Shown: positions 8,059 through 15,878 of the stretch, piece by piece | Position numbering within the stretch: the first letter of the stretch is position 1 | How the letters are laid out: the number at the start of each line of letters is the position of its first letter | DNA from: JAHEME01 sp034435035 | GTDB lineage: Bacteria; Chloroflexota; Anaerolineae; Aggregatilineales; UBA3940 | Direction: 5' to 3' | NCBI GenBank assembly: GCA_034435035.1 | Contig: DAOTXW010000101.1 | Coordinates: 1-64,000, forward strand | Length of the DNA stretch: 64,000 nucleotides | Program-made: the position numbers and the translations under genes | The notes under the pieces: model-generated | The model's input: the letters and a program-made list of their open reading frames with translations, nothing else | Database searches by the model: none | Told to the model about the DNA's origin: nothing

Positions 8059-8922
8059 GTGAACCCGCTTCCTCCCGCCGACCCGATCATCGCCGTCACC
8101 GGCCTCACCTACAGCTATCCGGGCTTCCCGACGCCGGCCCTGCGCGATCTCTCGCTTCAGGTCTTCCCCGGTGAGATCTGCGCCGTGGTCGGGGCCAGCG
8201 GTGCCGGCAAGTCTACCCTCTGCTATGCGCTGGCTGGCTTCATCCCCCACTTCTTCCACGGCAGCCTGCGCGGCAGCGTTCGGGTCGCCGGCTGTGAGGT
8301 CCCGGCCTCCTCGCTGGGCGATCTGGCCGGCCAGATCGGCCTGGTCGTGCAGAACCCCTTCAACCAGATCACCGGCGCGCGCTTCACCGTCGCGGAGGAG
8401 GTGGCCTTCGCGCTGGAGAATCTTGGCCTGCCCCGCGCCGACATCCTCGACCGTGTCGATCACGCCCTGGCCGTCACCGGCCTGCTGGCCCGGCGTGAGG
8501 CTTCCCCCTTTGCCCTGTCCGGCGGGCAGGCGCAGCGCCTCGCCCTCGCCGCCATCCTGGCGATGCGCCCCCGCGTCCTGATCCTGGATGAGCCGACCTC
8601 TCAACTCGATCCGGTTGGCGTCCGCGACATCCTGACCGCCCTCAGTCGCCTGGCCGCGGAAGGGGGCGCCACTATCATCCTGGTCGAGCATAAGCTGGAG
8701 GCCATCGCTGCCGTCGCCGGCCGGGTGATCGCCCTGGAGGCGGGCCGGATCGTCGCGGACGGCCCACCGCGTCAGGTGCTGGCCGATCCGCTGATGGAGG
8801 AGATCGGGGTAGGGGCCACTCGCTTCACCCGCGCTGCCCGTCTGGCCCGCCAGCAGGGCCGCGTCGATCCGGCCCGCCCGCTGCCCGTCACCCTGGACCA
8901 GGCCGTGGAGTTCTTCTCGTGA
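8059..8922 (+). CDS. ecfA: ECF transporter ATP-binding protein EcfA (canonical)
   Basis: First of two ABC ATPases that power the ECF transporter. The 287 residues contain Walker A GASGAGKST, Q-loop VVQNPFNQIT, signature LSGGQAQRLALA, Walker B VLILDEPT followed by SQLDPVG, and the H-loop ILVEHKLE. All catalytic motifs are intact. The C-terminal tail (residues 245-287) continues beyond the core, as in CbiO/EcfA proteins. Its stop overlaps the next gene's GTG by four bases, so the two ATPases are translationally coupled and probably heterodimerise. Confidence 0.93.
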   Translation: MNPLPPADPIIAVTGLTYSYPGFPTPALRDLSLQVFPGEICAVVGASGAGKSTLCYALAGFIPHFFHGSLRGSVRVAGCEVPASSLGDLAGQIGLVVQNPFNQITGARFTVAEEVAFALENLGLPRADILDRVDHALAVTGLLARREASPFALSGGQAQRLALAAILAMRPRVLILDEPTSQLDPVGVRDILTALSRLAAEGGATIILVEHKLEAIAAVAGRVIALEAGRIVADGPPRQVLADPLMEEIGVGATRFTRAARLARQQGRVDPARPLPVTLDQAVEFFS

Positions 8923-9746
8923 ATCCCGCCCCCGTCGCCATTCCTGTCGAGGTCGAGTCCGTCGTCTTCTCCTATCCCGGGGGAGTCACCGCCCTGGACG
9001 GAGTCTCGCTGTCACTGCCCCCCGGCGAGGCCGTCGCCATCATCGGTGAGAACGGCGCGGGCAAGACCACGCTGGCCCGCCATCTCAACGGCCTCCTGCG
9101 CCCTTCGGCGGGCCGTGTCCTCATCGGCGGTTGGGATACCCGGCACTATTCCATCGCCCGTCTGGCCGCCCGCGTCGGCTATGTGTTCCAGAATCCCGAT
9201 GATCAGCTCTTCGAGCGCACCGTCCGCGCCGAAGTCGCCTTTGGCCCGCGCAATCTGGGCCTGCGCGGCCCGGCCCTCGCCCGCGCGGTGGATGCCGCCC
9301 TTGAGCAGGTCGGCCTGCTCGCCGAATCCGCCCGCCATCCCTACGATCTGCAGCTCACTCAGCGCCGCCTGCTGGCGGTCGCGGCTGCTCTGGCCATGAA
9401 TACCCCGATCGTCGTCCTTGACGAGCCGACCACCGGCCAGGATGCCCGCGGCGTGGACTGTCTGGCCCGGATCATCGCCGACCTGCGGGCCGCTGGCCGC
9501 ACTGTCATCGCGATCACCCATGACATCGACTTCGCCGCGGAGCATTTCCCGCGCATCGTCGTCATGGCGGCTGGCCGCATCCTCGCCGATGGCCCGGCCG
9601 ACGGGGTGCTGGCCCGCGCCGATCAGTTGGCTCGCGCTCAGATCGATCCCCCCCAGCTCGTGCGCCTGGCGGCTGCCCTCGGCCTGCCCGCTGTCCCCCT
9701 CACCGTAGAGGATTTCCTGGCGGCCCTCCCGCGTCGCCCCTCTTGA
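8919..9746 (+). CDS. ecfA2: ECF transporter ATP-binding protein EcfA' with degenerate signature
   Basis: Second ABC ATPase, 275 residues. Walker A GENGAGKTT, Q-loop YVFQNPDDQLF, Walker B PIVVLDEPTTG and switch ITHDID are intact, but the ABC signature reads LQLTQRR instead of LSGGQ. In a heterodimer the signature of one subunit completes the ATP site of the other. The partner's Walker A site would therefore face this altered signature, suggesting one weakened hydrolytic site. The stop codon overlaps the -35 box of the following promoter. Confidence 0.9.
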   Translation: MNPAPVAIPVEVESVVFSYPGGVTALDGVSLSLPPGEAVAIIGENGAGKTTLARHLNGLLRPSAGRVLIGGWDTRHYSIARLAARVGYVFQNPDDQLFERTVRAEVAFGPRNLGLRGPALARAVDAALEQVGLLAESARHPYDLQLTQRRLLAVAAALAMNTPIVVLDEPTTGQDARGVDCLARIIADLRAAGRTVIAITHDIDFAAEHFPRIVVMAAGRILADGPADGVLARADQLARAQIDPPQLVRLAAALGLPAVPLTVEDFLAALPRRPS

Positions 9747-9770
9747 CACCTGCTCGCGCCTGGCTATAGT
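9743..9770 (+). promoter_or_regulatory. Strong sigma70-type promoter
   Basis: A perfect TTGACA and TATAGT are separated by 16 nt. The -35 overlaps the stop codon of the upstream ABC gene. It drives the histidine phosphatase gene. Confidence 0.7.
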
Positions 9771-9774
9771 AACC

Positions 9775-9792
9775 CCCGGCGGGCCCGCCGGG
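9775..9792. promoter_or_regulatory. 18-bp perfect palindrome at the transcription start
   Basis: CCCGGCGGGCCCGCCGGG is fully self-complementary and begins 5 nt after the -10 element, so it covers the expected start site. It could be an operator, or it could put a hairpin at the 5' end of the mRNA. It is GC-only, and chance in a GC-rich genome must be considered. Confidence 0.45.
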
Positions 9793-9822
9793 CCCGGCCC
9801 GCCGCCTGAGGGGACGAACACG

Positions 9823-10425
9823 ATGACCGTTGAGCTGATCCTCTTTCGTCATGGACAGAGCGTGTGGAATGATGCCGGTCTGTGTCAGGGTGCGGCCCTG
9901 GAGCCGCCTCTCAGCCCGGCTGGCCGCGCTCAGGCCGCCTTTGCGGCCCGCGCTCTGGCTGCCCGCCGCGAGCCGGTCAATGCCCTCTACAGCAGCGATC
10001 AGGCGCGGGCGCTCGAAACGGCCCGCTTCCTCAGCCAGGCGGTCGGCGATCTCCCGGTCCGCCCCGAGCCTCGCCTGCGCGAGCTTCACCAGGGCGACTG
10101 GCAGGGGTTACCCTTTTCGGAGATTCGGGCCCGCTTTGGCGACCTGTATCGCCGCCTCTACGAAGCCCCCTTCGAGGTCCTGCCCCCCGGCGGCGAGACG
10201 ATGGCTGCGGCTGCCCGCCGGGTTTTCTCCGCCCTGGACGATATCGCCGCGGCCCATCCCGCCGGGCGCGTGATCATCGTCTCGCACGAGATCCCCCTGG
10301 CCCTTGTTCGCGCCGCCGCTTACGGCGCCGATCTCGCCCGCCTGTGGGACTTCGCCCCGCGCAACTGCGAGCCCAGCCGCGTCCTCTGGCCGTTGCCCCA
10401 CTCCGTGACCATCCCCGCCCCCTGA
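9823..10425 (+). CDS. Histidine phosphatase superfamily protein
   Basis: A cytoplasmic phosphatase or mutase of the phosphoglycerate-mutase fold, 200 residues. The catalytic motif LILFRHGQS lies at residues 5-13, the second phosphate-binding arginine in SSDQARALETA, a catalytic Glu region in LRELHQGDWQG, and the second catalytic His in IIVSHEIPL near residue 150. Its size and motifs fit broad-specificity phosphatases and also alpha-ribazole phosphatase (CobC). The adjacent vitamin-type transporter makes a cofactor role thinkable but unproven. It is convergent with the GH13 gene, 27 nt apart. Confidence 0.88.
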   Translation: MTVELILFRHGQSVWNDAGLCQGAALEPPLSPAGRAQAAFAARALAARREPVNALYSSDQARALETARFLSQAVGDLPVRPEPRLRELHQGDWQGLPFSEIRARFGDLYRRLYEAPFEVLPPGGETMAAAARRVFSALDDIAAAHPAGRVIIVSHEIPLALVRAAAYGADLARLWDFAPRNCEPSRVLWPLPHSVTIPAP

Positions 10426-10452
10426 CCGCGCGTTTCCCTCCCTGCCTCGCCC

Positions 10453-11862
10453 CTACTGCCCGGAGATCAGCACCCGCCCCCAGCCTGGATGCACCTGTTC
10501 CACCGTCAGCGCCCCCCCGCTGACATGGTACGCGGGCCGCTCCGCATCCAGCGTATCGTGGAACAGCACCCCGTCCGGAATCCCCTCCCGCCCCACCGGG
10601 ATGGTCAGGCTTTCCGGCTCCCGCCCCGCGTTGACCGCCACCACCGCCGACTCCCGCGGATGCTGTCGCAGGTAGCTGAACACGGTGTTGCCCGTCTCCA
10701 GCGCCGCGTAGCGCCCGTAGATCAGCGCCGGATGTTCGCGCCGCAGCGCCGTCAGCCGGGCGATCTCCCGGTACAGCGCCCGCTCCCGATCTGGCCACAC
10801 GTCATGGGGCGCGGGCATGGGACGGCGCACCTCGTCGTCCCGCCGCGGATCCTCCACAATCCGCCCCTGCATCCCGATCTCGTCCCCATAATACAGGCAC
10901 GGAATCCCCGGCAGCGTCAGCAGCAGAATCTGTGCCACGTACACGTGGCGCGGATCCTTCAGCAGCGACCCGATCCGCGTCACATCATGGTTCCCCAGGA
11001 AGGTCAGCAGGTGCAGATCCCGGTACAGCCCCCACTCCGGATGCATGGCCCGCTCCAGCACCGCCTTCAGCTCCCAGAAGTTGCCGTGATTCAGCGCGCT
11101 CCACAGCGCTTTGTACAGCTGATAGTCCGTCCCCGAATCCAGCAGATCCGGCGCCACGTGCGTCCGATAGTCCCCCCCCAGCAGCTCACCCACCAGGAAG
11201 CAGTCAGACCGCGTCTCCTTGCACACCCGCCGGAATTCCCACCAGAACGCCGGGCTGATCTGCTGCGCCACGTCCAGCCGCCAGCCGTCGATCCCAACCT
11301 CCCCCAGCCACTGCCGCGCTACCTCGAACAGATAGTCCCGCACCGGCTCGTGATCCAGATTCAGCCGCGGCAGCGCCTGATGCCCTTCCCAGCTCTGATA
11401 CGCAAACCCGTCCCCGTAGTCGCTCTCCCCCTTCCAGTCCACCAGATACCACTCCCGGTACGCCGAGTCCCGCTGCCGTTCTCTCAGATCCTGGAATGCG
11501 AAGAACTCCCGCCCCGTGTGGTGGAAGACCCCATCCAGAATCACCCGCATCCCCCGTTCGTGCAGTTCGCGCACCAGTTCCGCCAGCAGCGCGTTGTCCC
11601 CCAGCCGCCGATCCACCCGCCGGTAGTCAATGGTGTCGTACCCGTGCGTTCCGCTCTCAAAAAGCGGCCCCAGGTACAGGGCGCTCACCCCCAGCCCGCT
11701 CAGGTGTTCGTAGTAGTTGCGCAGGCCGGCCAGCCGCGGCACCGTCGCCGACCGCCCCCCGTTCTCGCGGGGCGCGTTGAAGAACCCCAGCGGGTAGATG
11801 TGATAGAAGACCGCTCGCCTCGCCCATTCGGGCACCCAGCCCGTCTGATCCGGATAGCGCAT
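10453..11862 (-). CDS. GH13 alpha-glucan hydrolase
   Basis: An alpha-amylase-family enzyme of 469 residues without a signal peptide, so probably cytoplasmic and acting on maltodextrins or similar alpha-glucosides. The conserved regions appear in order: I DGVFHHTG, II GWRLDVAQQ (nucleophile Asp), III FLVGELLGG (acid/base Glu) and IV FLGNHDVTR (transition-state Asp). The C-terminal part has an all-beta look. AGGAG 7 nt upstream supports the ATG. It lies downstream of citrate synthase on the same strand after 130 nt. Exact specificity, such as neopullulanase or cyclomaltodextrinase, cannot be told. Confidence 0.9.
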   Translation of the reverse strand: MRYPDQTGWVPEWARRAVFYHIYPLGFFNAPRENGGRSATVPRLAGLRNYYEHLSGLGVSALYLGPLFESGTHGYDTIDYRRVDRRLGDNALLAELVRELHERGMRVILDGVFHHTGREFFAFQDLRERQRDSAYREWYLVDWKGESDYGDGFAYQSWEGHQALPRLNLDHEPVRDYLFEVARQWLGEVGIDGWRLDVAQQISPAFWWEFRRVCKETRSDCFLVGELLGGDYRTHVAPDLLDSGTDYQLYKALWSALNHGNFWELKAVLERAMHPEWGLYRDLHLLTFLGNHDVTRIGSLLKDPRHVYVAQILLLTLPGIPCLYYGDEIGMQGRIVEDPRRDDEVRRPMPAPHDVWPDRERALYREIARLTALRREHPALIYGRYAALETGNTVFSYLRQHPRESAVVAVNAGREPESLTIPVGREGIPDGVLFHDTLDAERPAYHVSGGALTVEQVHPGWGRVLISGQ

Positions 11863-11992
11863 CGATCGCTCCTGTGCAGGAGGCTGGCAGCGGGATCCTC
11901 TCAGCCCCGTCTCGTCCGGCGAGTGGCGCCCCGCAGCCCCCTCCTTCTGCCTCTCGGCTGCCTCATCGTCTCACAGGCCCCGGCTGGCGCCC

Positions 11993-13261
11993 CTAGCGGG
12001 CCTCGATCGGCTGGTAGGGCCGTTCAGGTTCCCCGGTGTAGATCTGCCGGGGCCGGTTGATCCGCGTCACCGGGTCGCTCCGCATCTCCATCCACTGCGC
12101 GATCCATCCGGGCAGGCGCCCCAGCGCGAACAGGACCGTGAACATGTTCGTCGGGATGCCCATCGCCCGGTAGATGATCCCGCTGTAGAAGTCCACGTTG
12201 GGGTAGAGCTTGCGCTCCAGGAAATACTCGTCCTTCAGCGCGATCTCCTCCAGATTCTTGGCGATCTCCAGCAGCGGATCGTTGACGCCCAGCTCCGCCA
12301 GCACCTCGTCCGCCGCCGCCTTCAGAATCCGCGCCCGCGGATCGAAGTTCTTGTACACCCGGTGCCCGAAGCCGAACAGCCGGAAGTTGCTGTCCTTGTC
12401 GCGGGCCATGTCCACGTACTTGCGGTAGTTCATCCCATCGTCCCGGATCATCTCCAGCATCTCGATCACTTCCTGGTTGGCTCCGCCGTGCAGCGGCCCC
12501 CACAGCGCGCACACCCCCGCCCCGATGCTGGCGAACAGGCTGGCCTTGCTGCTGCCCACCATCCGCACCGTCGAGGTCGAGCAGTTCTGCTCATGGTCGG
12601 CGTGCAGGATCAACAGCAGGTTCAGCGCCCGCACCAGCGTCGGAGATGGCGTGTACGGCTCTGACGGGACGGCGAACATCATGTGCAGGAAGTCCGCGGT
12701 ATAGCTCAGATCGTTGCGCGGATACACGTAGGGCTGGCCGATGCTCTTCTTATAGGAGAACGCCGCCAGCGTTTTGGCCTTGGCCAGCAGCCGTATGATG
12801 TTCAGTTCGGTCGATTCCGGCGTATCCGGGTAATAAGCGGACAGCGAGATGATCATCGCCGCCAGGATGGCCATCGGGTGCGCCCCCGGCGGGTAGCCCT
12901 CGAAGAACTTCTTCATATCCTCGTGGATCAGCGTGTGGTGCGTAAGCTGCTGCCGGAAGCTGTCGAGCTGGGCCTTCGTCGGCAGGCTGCCGTAGATCAG
13001 CAGGTAGCACACCTCCACGAAGCTGCCGGACGCCGCCAGCTGCTCGATCGGGTAGCCCCGGTAGCGCAGGATGCCCCGCTCCCCGTCGATGAAGGTGATC
13101 GCGCTGGCGCAGGAGCCGGTGTTGCCGTAGCCCGGGTCAAACGTGATCGCGCCCGTCTTGGCGCGCAGGCTGGCGATGTCGATCCCTGGCTCATTTTCCG
13201 AGCCGACGATCACCGGGAACTCATACTCTTTTCCGTCGAAGGTAAGCTTGGCAGTCAACAT
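11993..13261 (-). CDS. gltA: Citrate synthase
   Basis: Condenses acetyl-CoA and oxaloacetate to citrate, the entry step of the TCA cycle. The 422-residue size and the N-terminal beta extension (KLTFDGKEYEFPVIVG) match the type II, hexameric bacterial form. Catalytic residues are visible: His in WGPLHGGANQEV, His in FGFGHRVYKNFDPRA, and Asp in NVDFYSGIIYRAMG. TGGAGG lies upstream of the ATG, and TATATT further upstream (minus strand, around 13296-13301) could be the -10. The 255 nt between its start and the next gene hold no further open frame that I credit. Confidence 0.96.
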   Translation of the reverse strand: MLTAKLTFDGKEYEFPVIVGSENEPGIDIASLRAKTGAITFDPGYGNTGSCASAITFIDGERGILRYRGYPIEQLAASGSFVEVCYLLIYGSLPTKAQLDSFRQQLTHHTLIHEDMKKFFEGYPPGAHPMAILAAMIISLSAYYPDTPESTELNIIRLLAKAKTLAAFSYKKSIGQPYVYPRNDLSYTADFLHMMFAVPSEPYTPSPTLVRALNLLLILHADHEQNCSTSTVRMVGSSKASLFASIGAGVCALWGPLHGGANQEVIEMLEMIRDDGMNYRKYVDMARDKDSNFRLFGFGHRVYKNFDPRARILKAAADEVLAELGVNDPLLEIAKNLEEIALKDEYFLERKLYPNVDFYSGIIYRAMGIPTNMFTVLFALGRLPGWIAQWMEMRSDPVTRINRPRQIYTGEPERPYQPIEAR

Positions 13262-13516
13262 GATGAGGGGGCCTCCAGGAGAGAGATCGGGTCAGAATAT
13301 AGGGAGCGCACACGAGGCGGTGCGGCGCTGTATATGAGTATACCGCCGGGAGGGGGGATGGGTCTAGAGCCTGTTTATGCGCTTCCGGCGTTGCCGCGCC
13401 CTTGAAGGCAGAGGGCCTCGCCCGGTTGAAGCCCTGGCGGCGCTCCCGCCGCGGTCACTCAGGCTCCCGGCTTCGCTCGATCTCCGGGGCGTGAGGTCCT
13501 GCGCAGACAGAGGCGG

Positions 13517-14194
13517 TCAGGGGGGCGACGGGGCGTAAGGGGGCGCGGGGGTCCGGCGCAGGGCAGCCCGGGTGAAGCGCACCAGGCGGCCCACAGCCTC
13601 GGCGGCGGTCGTGGCGTCGATTTGATTCGGCGGCATCCCGGCGAAGCAGGCCACCGTGTGTTGCAGCGCCAGGGCGGCGACGGTCTGCTCCAGCGGGCCG
13701 CCCTGAACCCCCGGCAGCGTCAGGCCCACCAGTTCAAGCACAGCCCACAGGCGTTCGACCGTGAACAGGCAGCGCTCTCGCAGCGGCTCCGTCCAGCCCG
13801 GGCCCTGCATCCGTTCGTAAAGCGTGAGGGTGCTTTCACCCCGGGCGCGGGCGCTCAGAAAGTCCGCCACCAGCGCCTCAAACGAGCCGGCCGCGGCGGC
13901 CAGTTCCGGGCGGAGCGGCGGCGCGTGCCCCTCGCGCTGCCGGTCGATCAGCCAGGTCACTGCTTCGGCCCGCAGCCGCGCCGGGCGCAGCCGGGCCGAT
14001 TCCACGGGGAAGGCAGCGGCTGCCTCCTCGTGCCGGATCCGGGCGGCGATCTCCCGCGCGGCGCGCATCAGCGTCACATCATCCGGCACCCTGTTGAGGG
14101 CGTCGCGGCCTGCCATGCCCACTCCCGGCAGGCTGGCCGTTCCGCTTGGCTTCTGGGGGGGCTTCGGTGCGTGTCCTCTGCTCTGCCCGCTCAT
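13517..14194 (-). CDS. Uncharacterised protein behind a strong promoter
   Basis: A 225-residue, Arg/Ala-rich, mostly helical protein without a signal peptide or membrane segment. I recognise no family. Features are a Pro-rich N-terminus (residues 1-25), a central helical block, and a hydrophobic C-terminal half containing CLFTVERLWAVLELVG. Coding status is supported by a textbook promoter (TTGACA, 18 nt, TATAGT) with a perfect 7-bp inverted repeat at the expected transcript start, 15-34 nt upstream of the ATG. That arrangement suggests a repressed gene. The protein shows no clear helix-turn-helix, so autoregulation cannot be claimed. Confidence 0.6.
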   Translation of the reverse strand: MSGQSRGHAPKPPQKPSGTASLPGVGMAGRDALNRVPDDVTLMRAAREIAARIRHEEAAAAFPVESARLRPARLRAEAVTWLIDRQREGHAPPLRPELAAAAGSFEALVADFLSARARGESTLTLYERMQGPGWTEPLRERCLFTVERLWAVLELVGLTLPGVQGGPLEQTVAALALQHTVACFAGMPPNQIDATTAAEAVGRLVRFTRAALRRTPAPPYAPSPP

Positions 14195-14208
14195 GATCCG
14201 ATCCGCTG

Positions 14209-14228
14209 AGTGTGAGAGTATTCACACT
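14209..14228. promoter_or_regulatory. Operator-like inverted repeat
   Basis: AGTGTGA and TCACACT are perfect complements separated by 6 nt. The repeat overlaps the -10 and expected start site of the minus-strand promoter at 14226-14255. A repressor bound here would block transcription of the unknown gene. Confidence 0.55.
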
Positions 14229-14255
14229 ATACGCCCCTCAGTCCGCGGGTGTCAA
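14226..14255 (-). promoter_or_regulatory. Near-consensus sigma70 promoter
   Basis: Read on the minus strand this is TTGACA, an 18-nt spacer and TATAGT. It is one of the best promoter matches in the window and points at the uncharacterised gene ending at 13517. Confidence 0.7.
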
Positions 14256-14578
14256 GGCTGCCGGCCTTCGCGGGCGGGGAATTCACACAGGGTTCACATC
14301 CGGGCCGGCTTCGCAGGCTGCTCCGCCCGTTTCCTTCCCCCCGCCCCGCCCCCGGCTCTGGGCCCTCCCTCCTCATCCCGACGGAACACCCCCTTCCGCG
14401 TAACAGAACCCTTCCGTGGCGGTGCCTGCCCTTCGGCATGGGTTGTGCGCCCCGCTCCCGATCCCCCTCAGGCACGCAGGGCCTCGCCGCTCGCCCTTAC
14501 GTCCCGACGTTATGCATTTTGGGGCGTTACAGAAGTGCACTTTTTCGCTCTGTCCGCCCCCCCGACGAAATGCCCGCG
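14256..14578. other. Gene-free stretch with three copies of GCGTWACAGAA
   Basis: No credible reading frame. The 11-mer GCGTAACAGAA is at 14398-14408, and GCGTTACAGAA is at 14524-14534 and again at 14576-14586, the last spanning the stop codon of the zinc-finger gene. The rest is GC-rich sequence 3' of that gene, with no clear hairpin plus T-tract. Confidence 0.5.
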
Positions 14579-15439
14579 TTACAGAATCCCCAGCGTGATC
14601 CGTTTCCGCCTCGGCGTGTCGCTCCGTCGGCGTGATGCCGCCCGCTGCCGGCGGGAGCGCTGCTTCAGCTCGCGCTGAACGGCCCGCATCCCCAGCCACC
14701 GCCGCTGGCGCTCCGCCTTCTCCCGCGCCCGCCGCTTGCGCCGGCGGTAGGCCCGGCTCGCCCCCACCAGCCCGCATGCCTTGCTGCAGTAGCGCCGCCG
14801 CAGCGCCCCGGTCGGATCCTGGCGGTCCATGCGCTCCCCGCAGGCGGGGCACTGCCGGTAGCGATGAATCCGCCGGCGGTGGTGCTTGCGGGCGTAGCGG
14901 TCTTCGTAGGCCGCTTTGCGGCAGCGTTCGCTGCAGTACACCCGCGGTCGCCCGGGGAAGTACCGGGGCAGGAACGGCGTCCCGCAGTGCGCACACTGCG
15001 GCGAAAGCCGGCCCTCCACCGCGCGCTCCACGATCCGCCAGTCCAGCTTCCCTTCCGCCTGGGCCCTGTCGATGGCGGCGTTCAGCCGCTTCCAGCGCTG
15101 GCGCAGCCGCTGCTCGCAGGCGTTCGAGCAGAACCGGCTCCCCCGCCTCCTCACCGTCTCCACCAGGTACGGCTGCCCGCATCCCAGGCATTCGTACACG
15201 GCGCTCACCGGGCTCAGCCGCCAGATCAGCTTCCAGTCCTCTGGCCGCGTCCGCCGCTCTCCCATCAGCTCGCGCTCAGGTGGCCGCCACTCCTTCCGGC
15301 GCCGCCGGTGCTGCCCGTGCCGCAGTCGGTAGCGTGCCTGCCGGCATCGGTTGCTGCACGTCAGCCGCTTCCTCCCGGTGCCCGCCGGTGTCATCGGCTG
15401 CCCGCACATGTTGCAGGTTCCTGCCTGTCGGTTCGCCAA
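14579..15439 (-). CDS. Basic protein with four CxxC/CxxxC zinc-finger modules
   Basis: A 286-residue, extremely Arg/Lys-rich protein with four evenly built cysteine modules: C9-C12/C28-C32, C84-C87/C104-C108, C149-C152/C169-C173 and C197-C200/C218-C222. Each is CxxCG, then about 15-17 residues, then (Y/F/T)CSxxC followed by a basic helix, so each should bind one Zn. Long basic linkers and a basic tail fit nucleic-acid binding. I know no named four-module family of this kind. Single modules of similar pattern occur in small bacterial zinc-ribbon proteins. It has its own promoter and is divergent from malic enzyme. Confidence 0.75.
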   Translation of the reverse strand: MANRQAGTCNMCGQPMTPAGTGRKRLTCSNRCRQARYRLRHGQHRRRRKEWRPPERELMGERRTRPEDWKLIWRLSPVSAVYECLGCGQPYLVETVRRRGSRFCSNACEQRLRQRWKRLNAAIDRAQAEGKLDWRIVERAVEGRLSPQCAHCGTPFLPRYFPGRPRVYCSERCRKAAYEDRYARKHHRRRIHRYRQCPACGERMDRQDPTGALRRRYCSKACGLVGASRAYRRRKRRAREKAERQRRWLGMRAVQRELKQRSRRQRAASRRRSDTPRRKRITLGIL

Positions 15440-15878
15440 CCGCCTCCCTCCTGACTGATCAGGGCAGCCGGCTGGCTGCCCCGCGTCTGCCTGTCATCTC
15501 CCTCCCGCTCTCCCTCCCCTGACCCGCTGGCCGCGTGGGGCAGGGGGAGTCCTCCCCACAGCCTACGACGCTCTGCCCCGCGCGTCAATGGATCGTTTGA
15601 TCAACTCGCCCCGCCTCGCCTCCGCTCAGCCCCGGGATCCCCCTCCGGCGGGGACATCTGTCACGCCGGATAGTTACATTTGCCACTGATCGCCGCTTCC
15701 CGCCCGGCGTTATGCTTCAGGTGTGGGGCGGATGCCGGTTTGCCCCGCGGGTTCGCTGCCGTTCCCACTCACCGATCAGCCGGGGCCTGCCTCGCTTGCT
15801 GCCTGCGCTGCCCGGCCTCAGGCCGCTGATCCCACCATCGGGCGCGCCACTCATCTGATGCATAAGGAGAGAGTGTCT
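15440..15878. other. Divergent intergenic region
   Basis: This 439-nt region separates the zinc-finger gene from malic enzyme. It holds the minus-strand promoter at 15560-15588 and the AAGGAG ribosome site of malic enzyme at 15864-15869. In-frame codons upstream of the malic enzyme ATG form an open frame back to 15723 but encode no conserved sequence. I see no convincing plus-strand promoter. Confidence 0.5.
15560..15588 (-). promoter_or_regulatory. Promoter of the zinc-finger gene
   Basis: On the minus strand, TTGACG and TAGGCT are separated by 17 nt. This implies a 5' leader of roughly 110 nt before the ATG at 15439. Confidence 0.5.

Noticed and set aside
10489..10600. A restriction, toxin-antitoxin or phage-defence module anywhere in the window
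   Set aside because: No gene shows nuclease, toxin or defence signatures. The kinase-like and zinc-finger genes are unusual but do not match a known defence layout.
10489..12060. A 523-codon plus-strand frame across the GH13 gene
   Set aside because: Pro/Gln/Arg/His-rich shadow of the GH13 coding strand, with no domain.
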